Shown here piece after piece: positions 31,170-39,077 of a stretch of DNA of 64,000 bases (position 1 is its first letter; each line of letters opens with the position of its first letter). Under the pieces are notes generated by a model, which was not told the origin of the DNA, did no database searches, and saw nothing but the letters and a program-made list of their open reading frames with translations. A program made the position numbers and the translations under genes. Source of the stretch: Streptantibioticus_C sp963761325 (GTDB lineage Bacteria > Actinomycetota > Actinomycetes > Streptomycetales > Streptomycetaceae); assembly GCA_963761325.1 (NCBI GenBank), contig CAVXGZ010000008.1:186001-250000 (forward strand), given 5' to 3'.

Positions 31170-33227
31170 TCAGTTCGTGGTCACGGTGGTGAAGCCGCCC
31201 GCGGCCACCGGCGCGTCGACGCTGCCGTGCCCGCCCTCGGCCGTGCCGACGAGCCGTCCCTGCGCGTCGTAGGAGTACGCGGTGACGGCGTCGCCGCCCA
31301 GGTGGACGACCTGGTGGACCGGCCGGCTCGCGAAACTGCGCAGCAGGGCCTGGCCGCCGCCGGGTCCGCCGAGCGTCACCCACTCGATCTCGGGCTGCAG
31401 GAGCACCCCGTCGAGCCGGGCCGGGCGGCCGTCTCCCACGTATGCGGCAGTGACCGTGGTGTCCCCCGCGGGCACCGGCCCGGCGGTGGGCCGCTGGCCG
31501 ACGTCGAGGTAACCGGGGACGCTGCTGGTCCCCTGCGGTCCGGCGCCGCCCTGCTCCTGCACACCCGCCGCGACGCCGCCGACGGAGAGCCGGGTGCCCA
31601 CCGAGGTGAGCGGAGCGATCTGCCGGTCGAAGACCGGCATCACCAGGTAGCGGCCGTCGACCGGCGCCCGTACCGGGATCGCGACCTGGCCGCCCGTGCC
31701 GAGTTGTACGTACTGCCCGCCGCTCCACTGGCTCTCGCCGGTCCACGCATCCGCGGGGGTGACCACGTTCGCCGCGCCGGACAGCCGGCCCGACTCGGCC
31801 TCGGCGTAACTCGAGGTCACCCGGCCGGTGACGGTGGCCTGGCGGGCCCGGGCCGCGACGTCGGGAGCGGCGTCGAGCGCCAGCATCGACATCACGCCGT
31901 GGATGGTCGACTCGGCGCCGGAGTTGAGGTTGACCTCACCGTCGGCGCTCACCCCGTCGTAGGTCACGCCGGTGGCCGGGTCGTACATGGGGGCGCCGGC
32001 CGGGTTGTTGCCGAAGTACCAGCTGGCGGCGAGCCCGGCGAGCTGCCGGAAGGATGCCTGGTGCGTCGCGCTGGCCGTGGCCAGCAGGTTCCGCAGGGTC
32101 ACATCGGCGCCGTAGGCGATCTGGTCCCGGTAGATGGGGGCCGGCAGCCACTCGTTGTCCGGGCCGCCCTGCGCGATCAGATGGGGGGTGAAGGTGGCCT
32201 CCTCGCCGACCGCGGCCCGCACCCAGTCGGCCCGGCCCAGGGCGCTGCCGGCGGCCGCGAGGGAGCCGGCCATCTCGGCGCCCCAGGAGTGCCACATGGA
32301 CCGGGAATCGGACGAGGGCATCAGCGCCCCGTACGGCCAGCCCGTGGTCCGCATCGCGGCGATGCCGTCGGCGAGCCGGGTGAGGTCGCGGCGCGCGCGT
32401 TCGTCGCCGCTCGCCCGGACGTACGCGAGCAGGCCGTAGACGGCTTCCGAGCTGATGTCGGCGCCGCCCCCGATGAGCCAGGACGGCCAGCGCAGCCCGT
32501 CGACGACGTGCCAACTGCCGTAGTTCTTCAGGTCCTGCCGCTCCACGGCGTCCAGAGCCAGCGAGAGCCGGGCGCGCAGGAAGGCGGCGAAGTCCGGGTC
32601 GTCGTGGGCGAAGGCGGCGTAGCCGGTGCCGAGCGCCCAGATGGTGCGACCGAGCCAGAACGACGAGCCCGAGTCCGACGGGTTCGGGTCGTCCGGCGGC
32701 GTCGGGGTGGGATTCAGCGTGCCGTCCGGCTGCATCCACAGCACGACGTTGCCGGCGTCGGGCCCGGAGTCGGTCTGCAGGTAGGTCAGGCCGCGCAGCA
32801 GCTGGTAGGCGTGTTGCCGTGCCTGTTCGTCGCCGAACTGGCGCCAGTCCTGGAGGTAGGCGACGGCCGCCCGGCTGATGTCGTCGGCGTCGAAGGCACC
32901 CTGCCCGTACGTGTTCGTCGCGGCGTCGTAGTCGCCGCCGCCGACCCGGACGTAACTGCCGTCGGACTGGTGGTTGGCGTACACCCACAGCACGCCGATG
33001 CCGGGATCCTGGCCCATCCGGTAGGTCGTGTGTCCCGCCGTCTTCGGAGGGTCGATCCTGGCGGTCAGGAAATCGAGATGGGCCAGGTTGGTCAGGTGGC
33101 CCGTCGCCGCCGGGGCCACCTCGCCGGATGCCGGGGCGGCCCCCAGACCCAGCACCAGTACCAGGCCCACCAGGGCGGCGATGGCCGTTCTCGCTCTGCG
33201 TGTTCGTGCCGACCAGCGGTAACGCAC
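31170..33227 (-). CDS. Secreted 685-residue toroid-like protein, probable glycan-active enzyme
   Basis: I do not recognise the exact family. A signal peptide (TAIAALVGLVLVLGLGAAPA, cleavage about residue 40) precedes residues 45-450 with repeated helical pairs (DADDISRAAVAYLQDWRQFG; FAAFLRARLSLALDAVERQD; SSEAVYGLLAYVRASGDERA), which suggests an alpha/alpha toroid as in GH and lyase enzymes. Residues about 490-685 are beta-rich and carry a CBM35-like ESGRLSGAANVVTPADAWTG stretch, so carbohydrate binding is likely. GTG 33227 has GGAGG 7 nt upstream. It is the first gene of the sugar block and is preceded by a LacI-type palindrome, so it is probably the extracellular enzyme that releases the imported sugar. 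Confidence 0.7.
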   Translation of the reverse strand: MRYRWSARTRRARTAIAALVGLVLVLGLGAAPASGEVAPAATGHLTNLAHLDFLTARIDPPKTAGHTTYRMGQDPGIGVLWVYANHQSDGSYVRVGGGDYDAATNTYGQGAFDADDISRAAVAYLQDWRQFGDEQARQHAYQLLRGLTYLQTDSGPDAGNVVLWMQPDGTLNPTPTPPDDPNPSDSGSSFWLGRTIWALGTGYAAFAHDDPDFAAFLRARLSLALDAVERQDLKNYGSWHVVDGLRWPSWLIGGGADISSEAVYGLLAYVRASGDERARRDLTRLADGIAAMRTTGWPYGALMPSSDSRSMWHSWGAEMAGSLAAAGSALGRADWVRAAVGEEATFTPHLIAQGGPDNEWLPAPIYRDQIAYGADVTLRNLLATASATHQASFRQLAGLAASWYFGNNPAGAPMYDPATGVTYDGVSADGEVNLNSGAESTIHGVMSMLALDAAPDVAARARQATVTGRVTSSYAEAESGRLSGAANVVTPADAWTGESQWSGGQYVQLGTGGQVAIPVRAPVDGRYLVMPVFDRQIAPLTSVGTRLSVGGVAAGVQEQGGAGPQGTSSVPGYLDVGQRPTAGPVPAGDTTVTAAYVGDGRPARLDGVLLQPEIEWVTLGGPGGGQALLRSFASRPVHQVVHLGGDAVTAYSYDAQGRLVGTAEGGHGSVDAPVAAGGFTTVTTN

Positions 33228-33621
33228 GCTTGACCTCCAGTTTGACAGCTGAGAGTCGTTGCCAAGCGCCCCGCGGTGGCGCCGTTCATCCGAGTGCTCC
33301 TCGGCGATTGGCCGGAACGCTCTCACTAAACTGGTTTAGAAGCAATATCCGGAGCACCTGAACTTTCACCTTCCGCGATCCACGGGATCATCCGCTCCGC
33401 GAACCGCGAAGATCGAATCGCGCCCCGAGAGGCCCACCACCTCGGGTTTGTCCCCGCTCGGCTCCGTCGCCCGCGGATTCGCCGGTCCGGAACGCACGGC
33501 CTCCGGACCGACGCGATCAGGCCAGTGACCGGCACCCGCGCGCACGGCGACCGCGCGGGCGCCAGGAGTCACCCCGTGCCGGGCGGCCGGTGAAGTCGTG
33601 GCCGCCGGCGGTCGGTCCGGC
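33228..33621. other. Intergenic region between sugar locus and ankyrin gene
   Basis: About 390 bp. It holds the ribosome site and probable promoter of the secreted protein and the LacI-type palindrome. The rest (about 33345-33620) has no recognised gene or strong structure. Confidence 0.5.
33326..33339. promoter_or_regulatory. LacI-type operator CTAAACTGGTTTAG
   Basis: CTAAAC and GTTTAG form a perfect inverted repeat with a 2-bp centre, the size and layout of LacI-family operators. It lies about 100 bp upstream of GTG 33227 in the only AT-rich stretch near that gene. The LacI regulator encoded at 21071-22165 is the natural candidate to bind it. Confidence 0.55.
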
Positions 33622-35127
33622 TCACCTCGGCGGTTCGTCCCGCGGGGTCCCGGCGAGCGGCGCGAGCAGCTCGATCACCTGGCGGGAGCCGAAGAACCGG
33701 GCCCAGCCCAGCGGGTCGGCGCGGTGGTGCTTGTCGCGCAGCGTGGGGTCGGCGCCCAGGGCGAGCAGCCGGCGGGCCAGTTCGACGTCGTCGTTCCTGG
33801 CCGCGGCGTGCAGCGCGGTGTGCCACCGGCCCTCGACCGGGGTGTCGGAGCGGCCGCGGGCGTCGACGTCGAAGCCGTCGGCGACCAGGAGTTCGACCGC
33901 CGCGAGACGCCGCAGGCTCGCCGCCCAGACGATCAGGCCCGGCCGGGCGGCCCGCGCCGCCGCCACCGTGCCGGCCGGGGTGGCCGCCACCGCGGCGCGG
34001 TCGCCGCCGAGGACCGCCGCGATGTAGGACTCGACCGGATCGAGGCGCGGCGGCCGCGCGCCGAGTTCCCGCAACCGTCCGGCCAGTTCGTGGTGCCCGT
34101 TGAGCAGGGCGACCTCCAGCGGGGTCCGCTCGGCGGTCGAGGAGCGGCGCCTGACGGTGACCGGCCCGACGACGTCGACGCCGTGGGCGGCCAGCAGCGC
34201 GACCCGGTCGCTCTGGTCGTGGGAGACGGCCCAGTCCAGCAGGCTGGCCAGCATGACCCGGGGCGATTCCAACTGGTCACCGAGGAGCCGGTGCCAGGGT
34301 CCGTCGCCGCCCGTGCCGAGGCCGTGCTCGAACAGCAGCCTCAGGTGGTCGTCCTCGGTGCCGAACATCCGGTTGTAGAGGGTCTGGCCGTCGTTGGGGT
34401 CGGCGCCGGCCCGCAACAGCGCGCGGGCGAACGGGATCGCGTGCGGGTGGGGCGGCAGGTCGCCGCCGGCGGCGAACACCCCGGTCAGGACGGTGAACGG
34501 GGTCGGCAGCCCGAGGAAGAAACGGCCGTCGTTGGGATCCGCTCCGGCGTCGAGCAGCAGCCGCACGGTTCGCAGCGTCGCGTCCGGGTCGATCCCCGCG
34601 TCGTGCCGGGCGTAGGCGAGGTAGAGCAGCGGCGACCAGCCGTAGGGGCCGCACCGCGCCGACGCGGCGGCCGGATCGGCGTCCAGCAGCCGACGCACCC
34701 GGTCGGGGTCGGCGCAGGCGGCGGCCACCGCGAGGTCGTCGTCAGGCAACCCCGGGTGCGCGGCGAGGAGTTCGGCCGCCCGGGCCCGCCGGGACGGGGA
34801 GTCGTCCGCGAAGTTGAGGCAGGCCAGCCGCAGGAACCGGTCGGGCAGGCCCTCCGCGGCGGCCGGCTCGGTCAGCACCCAGGTGCGTTCACCGATGATC
34901 TCGACGTGCCGGCGCAGCCGCGCCCAGCCGGGGAATCCGTAGCGGCGGGCCAGCGCCGTCTGGGCGGCGCTCAGCGGGAAGGCCGCCGACGGCGGCGCGG
35001 CGGGGTGGTGCTCGGCGACCAGGGCCAGCGCCTCGGGGTCCCCGGCGCGCACCGCGCGTTGCAATTCACGGGCCCGGGTGCGCAGTTGGTCCAGATTCGG
35101 CTGCTCGGGCAGAGGAACGGTCGGCAT
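33622..35127 (-). CDS. Ankyrin-repeat protein
   Basis: A 501-residue cytoplasmic protein. A helical N-terminus (LDQLRTRARELQRAVRAGDP) leads into ankyrin-type repeats: VRLLLDAGADPNDG, ALLRAGADPNDGQT, TPLEVALLNGHHELAGRLRE and the C-terminal TALHAAARNDDVELARRLLA, then LGADPTLRDKHHRADPLGWA. Similar 500-residue ankyrin proteins occur in Streptomyces as solitary genes; they mediate protein contacts, with no known enzyme activity. ATG 35127 follows an AAGGAGG site. It is divergent from the ABC transporter genes. Confidence 0.8.
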   Translation of the reverse strand: MPTVPLPEQPNLDQLRTRARELQRAVRAGDPEALALVAEHHPAAPPSAAFPLSAAQTALARRYGFPGWARLRRHVEIIGERTWVLTEPAAAEGLPDRFLRLACLNFADDSPSRRARAAELLAAHPGLPDDDLAVAAACADPDRVRRLLDADPAAASARCGPYGWSPLLYLAYARHDAGIDPDATLRTVRLLLDAGADPNDGRFFLGLPTPFTVLTGVFAAGGDLPPHPHAIPFARALLRAGADPNDGQTLYNRMFGTEDDHLRLLFEHGLGTGGDGPWHRLLGDQLESPRVMLASLLDWAVSHDQSDRVALLAAHGVDVVGPVTVRRRSSTAERTPLEVALLNGHHELAGRLRELGARPPRLDPVESYIAAVLGGDRAAVAATPAGTVAAARAARPGLIVWAASLRRLAAVELLVADGFDVDARGRSDTPVEGRWHTALHAAARNDDVELARRLLALGADPTLRDKHHRADPLGWARFFGSRQVIELLAPLAGTPRDEPPR

Positions 35128-35541
35128 CGCGACCTCCTTCCGGCTTCCGGCGGTCCGCGTCTCCGGGGCGAAAGGAGGTGGGTGACAGCGTGGAAATACC
35201 GCTTCCCGAACAGATGGGCTCAGCCCTTCCCGCGGACCCGGAGGCGTTCTGCACGCCTTGGGCGGGACCCTACCGCACGGCGGGCCGCCGCGACCGGTGT
35301 TCCGGTCGGCGCGGCGGAACGGTGACGGGTCGCCAACTACGGGTCATTCGGCGGAACTCGCGGTTCCGCCGAAGGCGCGGCGCAGCGGATCGGCTACGCC
35401 ATCGCGGACAAAACCGCTCATTGCGCGAGATGCCATAAGGGCTCATCGGGCGGAATCCGCAGGTGACTTCGGTGCACGGTCAAATTACCGTTACGCATTC
35501 GACACCGCACAGAGGCCGCTTCGTCGCCTCACGCCCCAAGC
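35128..35541. other. Divergent intergenic region upstream of the UgpA-like operon
   Basis: About 410 bp, GC lower than flanking genes towards its right side, as expected for a promoter region. I see no clear -35/-10 pair or palindrome matching the LacI site at 33326, and no gene. Confidence 0.45.
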
Positions 35542-36498
35542 ATGGCCCCCGTGGCCATCTCTGTTGCTCAATCCGCGCAAGCGCCTCCGCCGGCCGAACG
35601 GCGTCCACTGCCGAGGCGAGGGGTATCCAGGCGGGAGGCCGCGCTCGGATTGGCATTCTGCGTACCGGCATTGGCCGGATTGGGTGTTTTCGTAGTATAT
35701 CCGTTGTTCGAGGCGATCTTCCTGTCGACCCGGGGCACGGACATCAACGGCAACCCGGATCGATCGGTGGGCATGGCGAATTTCGCCTCGCTGTTCACCA
35801 GTGAGTTCGGGGACATCCTCCTGCACACCCTGCTGTTCACCCTGTTCGTCGTGGTGGTCGGCATCGTGGTTCCGATGGCATTGGCCGTACCGCTCGCACA
35901 ACGGCTTCCGGGCATGCGGGTCTTCCGCACGCTGTTCACCCTGCCGTTCGCCTACTCCGCCTCGGGCGCGAGTGTGGTGTGGCTGCTCATGCTCGACCCG
36001 TCGATGTCGCCCGTGAACTGGGTGATGCAGTTGTTCGGGATTACCGCTCCCGGATGGGTGACGGAGTCCCCGTGGGCGTTTCTCACCGTCGCGTGGGCGA
36101 CGGTGTGGGTGGTCATGGGATTCAATCTGCTGGTTCTCGGGGCCGGTTTGGCCGGCGTCGACGAGGAAGTGCTGGAGGCGGCCCGCCTGGACGGCGCCAC
36201 CGGTTTCCGGCAGTTCTTCAGCGTGGTACTTCCGATGATCTCCCCGAACGTGCTCTTCGCCGTGGTCACCACGACGCTCTCGGCGCTGCAGGCCCTCGGC
36301 CAGGTGCAGTCGATGACCGACGGCGGTCCCAACGGCAGCACGTCGACCCTGGTCTACTCGATCTACCACCAGGCTTTCGAGGACGGCAACAACAACTACG
36401 GAGTGGCCAGCGCGCAGGGGCTGGTGCTGCTCCTCATCGGCCTCGCGCTGGCCGCCGTCCAATTCGGTGTGATCGAAAGGCGGGTGCACTACCGGTGA
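35542..36498 (+). CDS. ABC transporter permease (UgpA type)
   Basis: A 318-residue permease, about six membrane helices after a 30-residue proline-rich cytoplasmic lead. ALGLAFCVPALAGLGVFVVY is the first helix; the EAA loop is VLEAARLDGATGFRQFF. It begins a three-gene unit: permease, permease, binding protein. Its stop overlaps the next start (GTGA). It resembles the first permease of glycerol-3-phosphate and related sugar importers. The ATPase is not encoded here. The ATG 35542 lacks a strong ribosome site. Confidence 0.85.
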   Translation: MAPVAISVAQSAQAPPPAERRPLPRRGVSRREAALGLAFCVPALAGLGVFVVYPLFEAIFLSTRGTDINGNPDRSVGMANFASLFTSEFGDILLHTLLFTLFVVVVGIVVPMALAVPLAQRLPGMRVFRTLFTLPFAYSASGASVVWLLMLDPSMSPVNWVMQLFGITAPGWVTESPWAFLTVAWATVWVVMGFNLLVLGAGLAGVDEEVLEAARLDGATGFRQFFSVVLPMISPNVLFAVVTTTLSALQALGQVQSMTDGGPNGSTSTLVYSIYHQAFEDGNNNYGVASAQGLVLLLIGLALAAVQFGVIERRVHYR

Positions 36499-37412
36499 GT
36501 GAACTGCGCGAAGCGGCCGCGATCCCCACTTCCGCGACCGGCGGTCGCCGATCCGCCCCGCGGCGGCGCCGTCCGGTGAACAAACCGGGAGTCGGGGCCA
36601 CCACGGCGACGTACGTCTGGCTCGGACTGGCGGCGGTGGTCCTGCTCTTCCCGGTGCCGTTGACGATTATCGGCGGCTTCCTCTCCGAGGGCGAACTGGT
36701 ACGCCAGCCGCCGGGTCTGCTGGGCGGCCACTACACGTTCGGCAATTACCTCGAAGCCTGGCACCAGACGGTCGTCCCGCTGCTTCCGGCGTTCTTCAAC
36801 TCGCTGTTCGTCGGGCTGGTCCTGATGGCCGCGCAGGTCATCACCTCCTGCATGGCCGCGTACGGCCTGGTGTTCCTCCGGACTCCGTGGCGGCGCCCGA
36901 TCTTCTGGCTTTTCATGGCGACGATCATGGTGCCCTACGAGTCCATCGTGGTGCCGAACGCGCTGCTGATCCGGAATCTGAACCTGGGCGACAGCCGGTG
37001 GAGTCTGGTACTGCCGTTCCTCGCCAACGGATTCGGCATCTTCCTCATGCGGCAGGCGTTCCGCCAGTTCCCGATCGAACTGCGCCAGGCCGCGCTGATC
37101 GACGGCTGCGGGCATCTGCGATTCCTCTTCCGGATCGTGTTGCCGGTCACCCGGCCGTCCCTCACCGCGTTGAGCGTCTGGTCCTTCCTGCAGGGCTGGA
37201 CGATGTATTTCTGGCCGCTCATCATCTCGACGTCCAACAGCTCGATGAACACGCTGCAGACGGCGGTCACGGCACTGAAGGCCGACGGGAGTGGCACCCA
37301 GCAGGCGCTGTTGCTCGCCGGCGTCACCATCACCCTTATCCCGACCCTGTTGCTCGTCATCTTCGGTCAGCGCTGGCTGGTCCGGGGATTCACGAGCGGC
37401 GCCGTGAAGTAA
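36495..37412 (+). CDS. ABC transporter permease (UgpE type)
   Basis: A 305-residue permease. GTG 36495 overlaps the preceding stop by 4 bp. A basic N-terminus of about 40 residues is followed by TYVWLGLAAVVLLFPVPLTI; the EAA loop is ELRQAALIDGCGHLRFLF. With the partner permease it forms the membrane channel. Confidence 0.85.
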   Translation: MSELREAAAIPTSATGGRRSAPRRRRPVNKPGVGATTATYVWLGLAAVVLLFPVPLTIIGGFLSEGELVRQPPGLLGGHYTFGNYLEAWHQTVVPLLPAFFNSLFVGLVLMAAQVITSCMAAYGLVFLRTPWRRPIFWLFMATIMVPYESIVVPNALLIRNLNLGDSRWSLVLPFLANGFGIFLMRQAFRQFPIELRQAALIDGCGHLRFLFRIVLPVTRPSLTALSVWSFLQGWTMYFWPLIISTSNSSMNTLQTAVTALKADGSGTQQALLLAGVTITLIPTLLLVIFGQRWLVRGFTSGAVK

Positions 37413-37459
37413 TCCACTCGGTCGACACGGCGACACTGAGAATGAGAGAGGCAACAACA

Positions 37460-38857
37460 GTGCGGAAAACACTGCGCACCGGTTTCGGCGCGTTGGCCAT
37501 CGCAACTGCCTTGGTGACCATGGCGGGATGTTCCTCCGCCGGTTCGAGCGGCCCGAGCTCCACCTCCACCACCGCGCCCGGCGAGAGCGCCCTGAAGGGC
37601 AAGGGCGAGGTGGACCTCACCTTCTGGCACGAGATGGGCGGCACCAACGGCCAGGAACTGCAGAAGCTGGTCAGCCAGTTCAACGCCCTGCACAAGGGCA
37701 AGATCAAGGTCAACCTGAGCTTCAAGAGCGACTACGACACGGCGCTGGCCGCCTACAAGAACGCCTCGCCGCAGCAGCGTCCCGACCTGCTGCAGATGTA
37801 CGACATCGGCACCCGGTACATGATCGACTCCAAGACGGTCATTCCGGCGCAGGAGTTCATCGACGGCGACCACTACGACGTCTCGGACCTCCAGCCGAAC
37901 ATCGCCGGCTACTACACGGTGGGCGGCAAGCTGTACTCGATGCCGTTCAACACCTCGATGCCGCTGCTGTACATCAACAAGCAGGCGTTCCAGAAGGCCG
38001 GCCTCGACCCGAACAAGCCGCCCACGACGCTGGCCGAGATCATGACGGACGCCAAGAAGATCAAGGCGACCTCCGGCGAGAACGTGAAGTACCCGTTCGG
38101 CGCCACCATCTACGGCTGGTTCTTCGAGCAGTGGGACGCCGTCGCCAACCAGACGCTGTGCAACGCCGACAACGGCCGCACCGGGCGGGCCTCCAAGGTG
38201 GACCTGGCCACCGGCACCAACATCGCGCTGCTGCAGTGGTGGCAGCAGATGGTGAAGCAGGGGCTGGCCGAGAAGCTGGACAGCGACACCGACACCGGTG
38301 ACAACGCGTTCACCTCCAGCACGGTGGCGATGCTCCCCGAGTCGACCGGTTCGCTGGGCCAGTTCGTGCAGGCCGCGGCGAAGGCGAAGAACCCGTTCAC
38401 CGTGGGCACCGGGTTCTTCCCGAAGGTCGCCGCGAGCAACTCCGGCGGTCCGATCATCGGCGGCGCCTCACTGTGGGTGATCAACTCAGGGAACGCCGCG
38501 AGGGAACGCGCCTCGTGGGACCTGGAGAAGTTCCTCGACAGCGAGCAGTCCCAGGTCAGCCTGCACACCGCCACCGGCTACTTCCCGGTCTCGAAGAGCG
38601 CGCTGAACGACCCGACCGACAAGAAGTGGGTCGCCAAGAACACGCAGTTCGGCACCGCGATATCCCAGTTGGAGAAGGCGCCGCTCAACCACGCCACCCA
38701 GGGCTGCTCGGTGGGCGAGATGCCGCAGGTGCGCCAGGACGTGCAGAACGCCATCCAGGCGGTCGTGCTGCAGGGCCAGGACCCGAAGACGGCGCTGACC
38801 AACGAGCAGAAGACCATCGACGGCGTGATCGCGTCGTACAACGCCAAGCTCGGCTGA
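37460..38857 (+). CDS. ABC transporter substrate-binding lipoprotein (UgpB-like)
   Basis: A 465-residue extracellular binding protein. Lipoprotein signal GALAIATALVTMAGC with Cys24, then a Ser/Thr linker. The mature start DLTFWHEMGGTNGQELQKLV, then YKNASPQQRPDLLQMYDIGT and YSMPFNTSMPLLYINKQAF are close to the UgpB glycerol-3-phosphate/glycerophosphodiester-binding pattern, so a phosphodiester or sugar-phosphate ligand is plausible. GTG 37460 is preferred to the upstream in-frame ATG 37442, because GAGAGAGG is properly spaced for the GTG. A terminator follows. Confidence 0.85.
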   Translation: MRKTLRTGFGALAIATALVTMAGCSSAGSSGPSSTSTTAPGESALKGKGEVDLTFWHEMGGTNGQELQKLVSQFNALHKGKIKVNLSFKSDYDTALAAYKNASPQQRPDLLQMYDIGTRYMIDSKTVIPAQEFIDGDHYDVSDLQPNIAGYYTVGGKLYSMPFNTSMPLLYINKQAFQKAGLDPNKPPTTLAEIMTDAKKIKATSGENVKYPFGATIYGWFFEQWDAVANQTLCNADNGRTGRASKVDLATGTNIALLQWWQQMVKQGLAEKLDSDTDTGDNAFTSSTVAMLPESTGSLGQFVQAAAKAKNPFTVGTGFFPKVAASNSGGPIIGGASLWVINSGNAARERASWDLEKFLDSEQSQVSLHTATGYFPVSKSALNDPTDKKWVAKNTQFGTAISQLEKAPLNHATQGCSVGEMPQVRQDVQNAIQAVVLQGQDPKTALTNEQKTIDGVIASYNAKLG

Positions 38858-38877
38858 CCGCCCGCCCGACACCGTGG

Positions 38878-38929
38878 CAGGCCCGGAGGGAGGCCGCCGG
38901 CGAACCGCCGGCGCCGCCCGCCGGGCCTG
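38878..38929 (+). terminator. Terminator of the UgpA/E/B-like operon
   Basis: CAGGCCCGG at 38878 pairs with CCGGGCCTG ending at 38929; within the loop CGCCGGCG and its near complement form a second stem. It starts 20 bp beyond the stop of the binding-protein gene. Confidence 0.6.
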
Positions 38930-38999
38930 TCGCACGACGGGCCCGGTTCGCGCACGTGCCCTGGATTGACGGGGTGGCGGTGCCGCGGGTGGGGGTCTG

Positions 39000-39062
39000 G
39001 TGCCGCTGGAGCGGCCCGAGGAGCTCACCGCCGCGCTCTCGGAGTTCCTCGCCGCCGGCTGA
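39000..39062 (+). pseudogene. 3' remnant of an alpha/beta hydrolase gene
   Basis: The frame 39000-39062 reads VPLERPEELTAALSEFLAAG and stops. This is the typical C-terminal end of alpha/beta hydrolases, where the sequence following the catalytic His reads H-x-x-x-LERPEEL. No upstream part of such a gene is present; the DNA before it (38930-38995) is not hydrolase-like. It is a short tail left after a deletion or insertion. Confidence 0.55.
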
Positions 39063-39077
39063 GGTCCGGCGGTCCGG

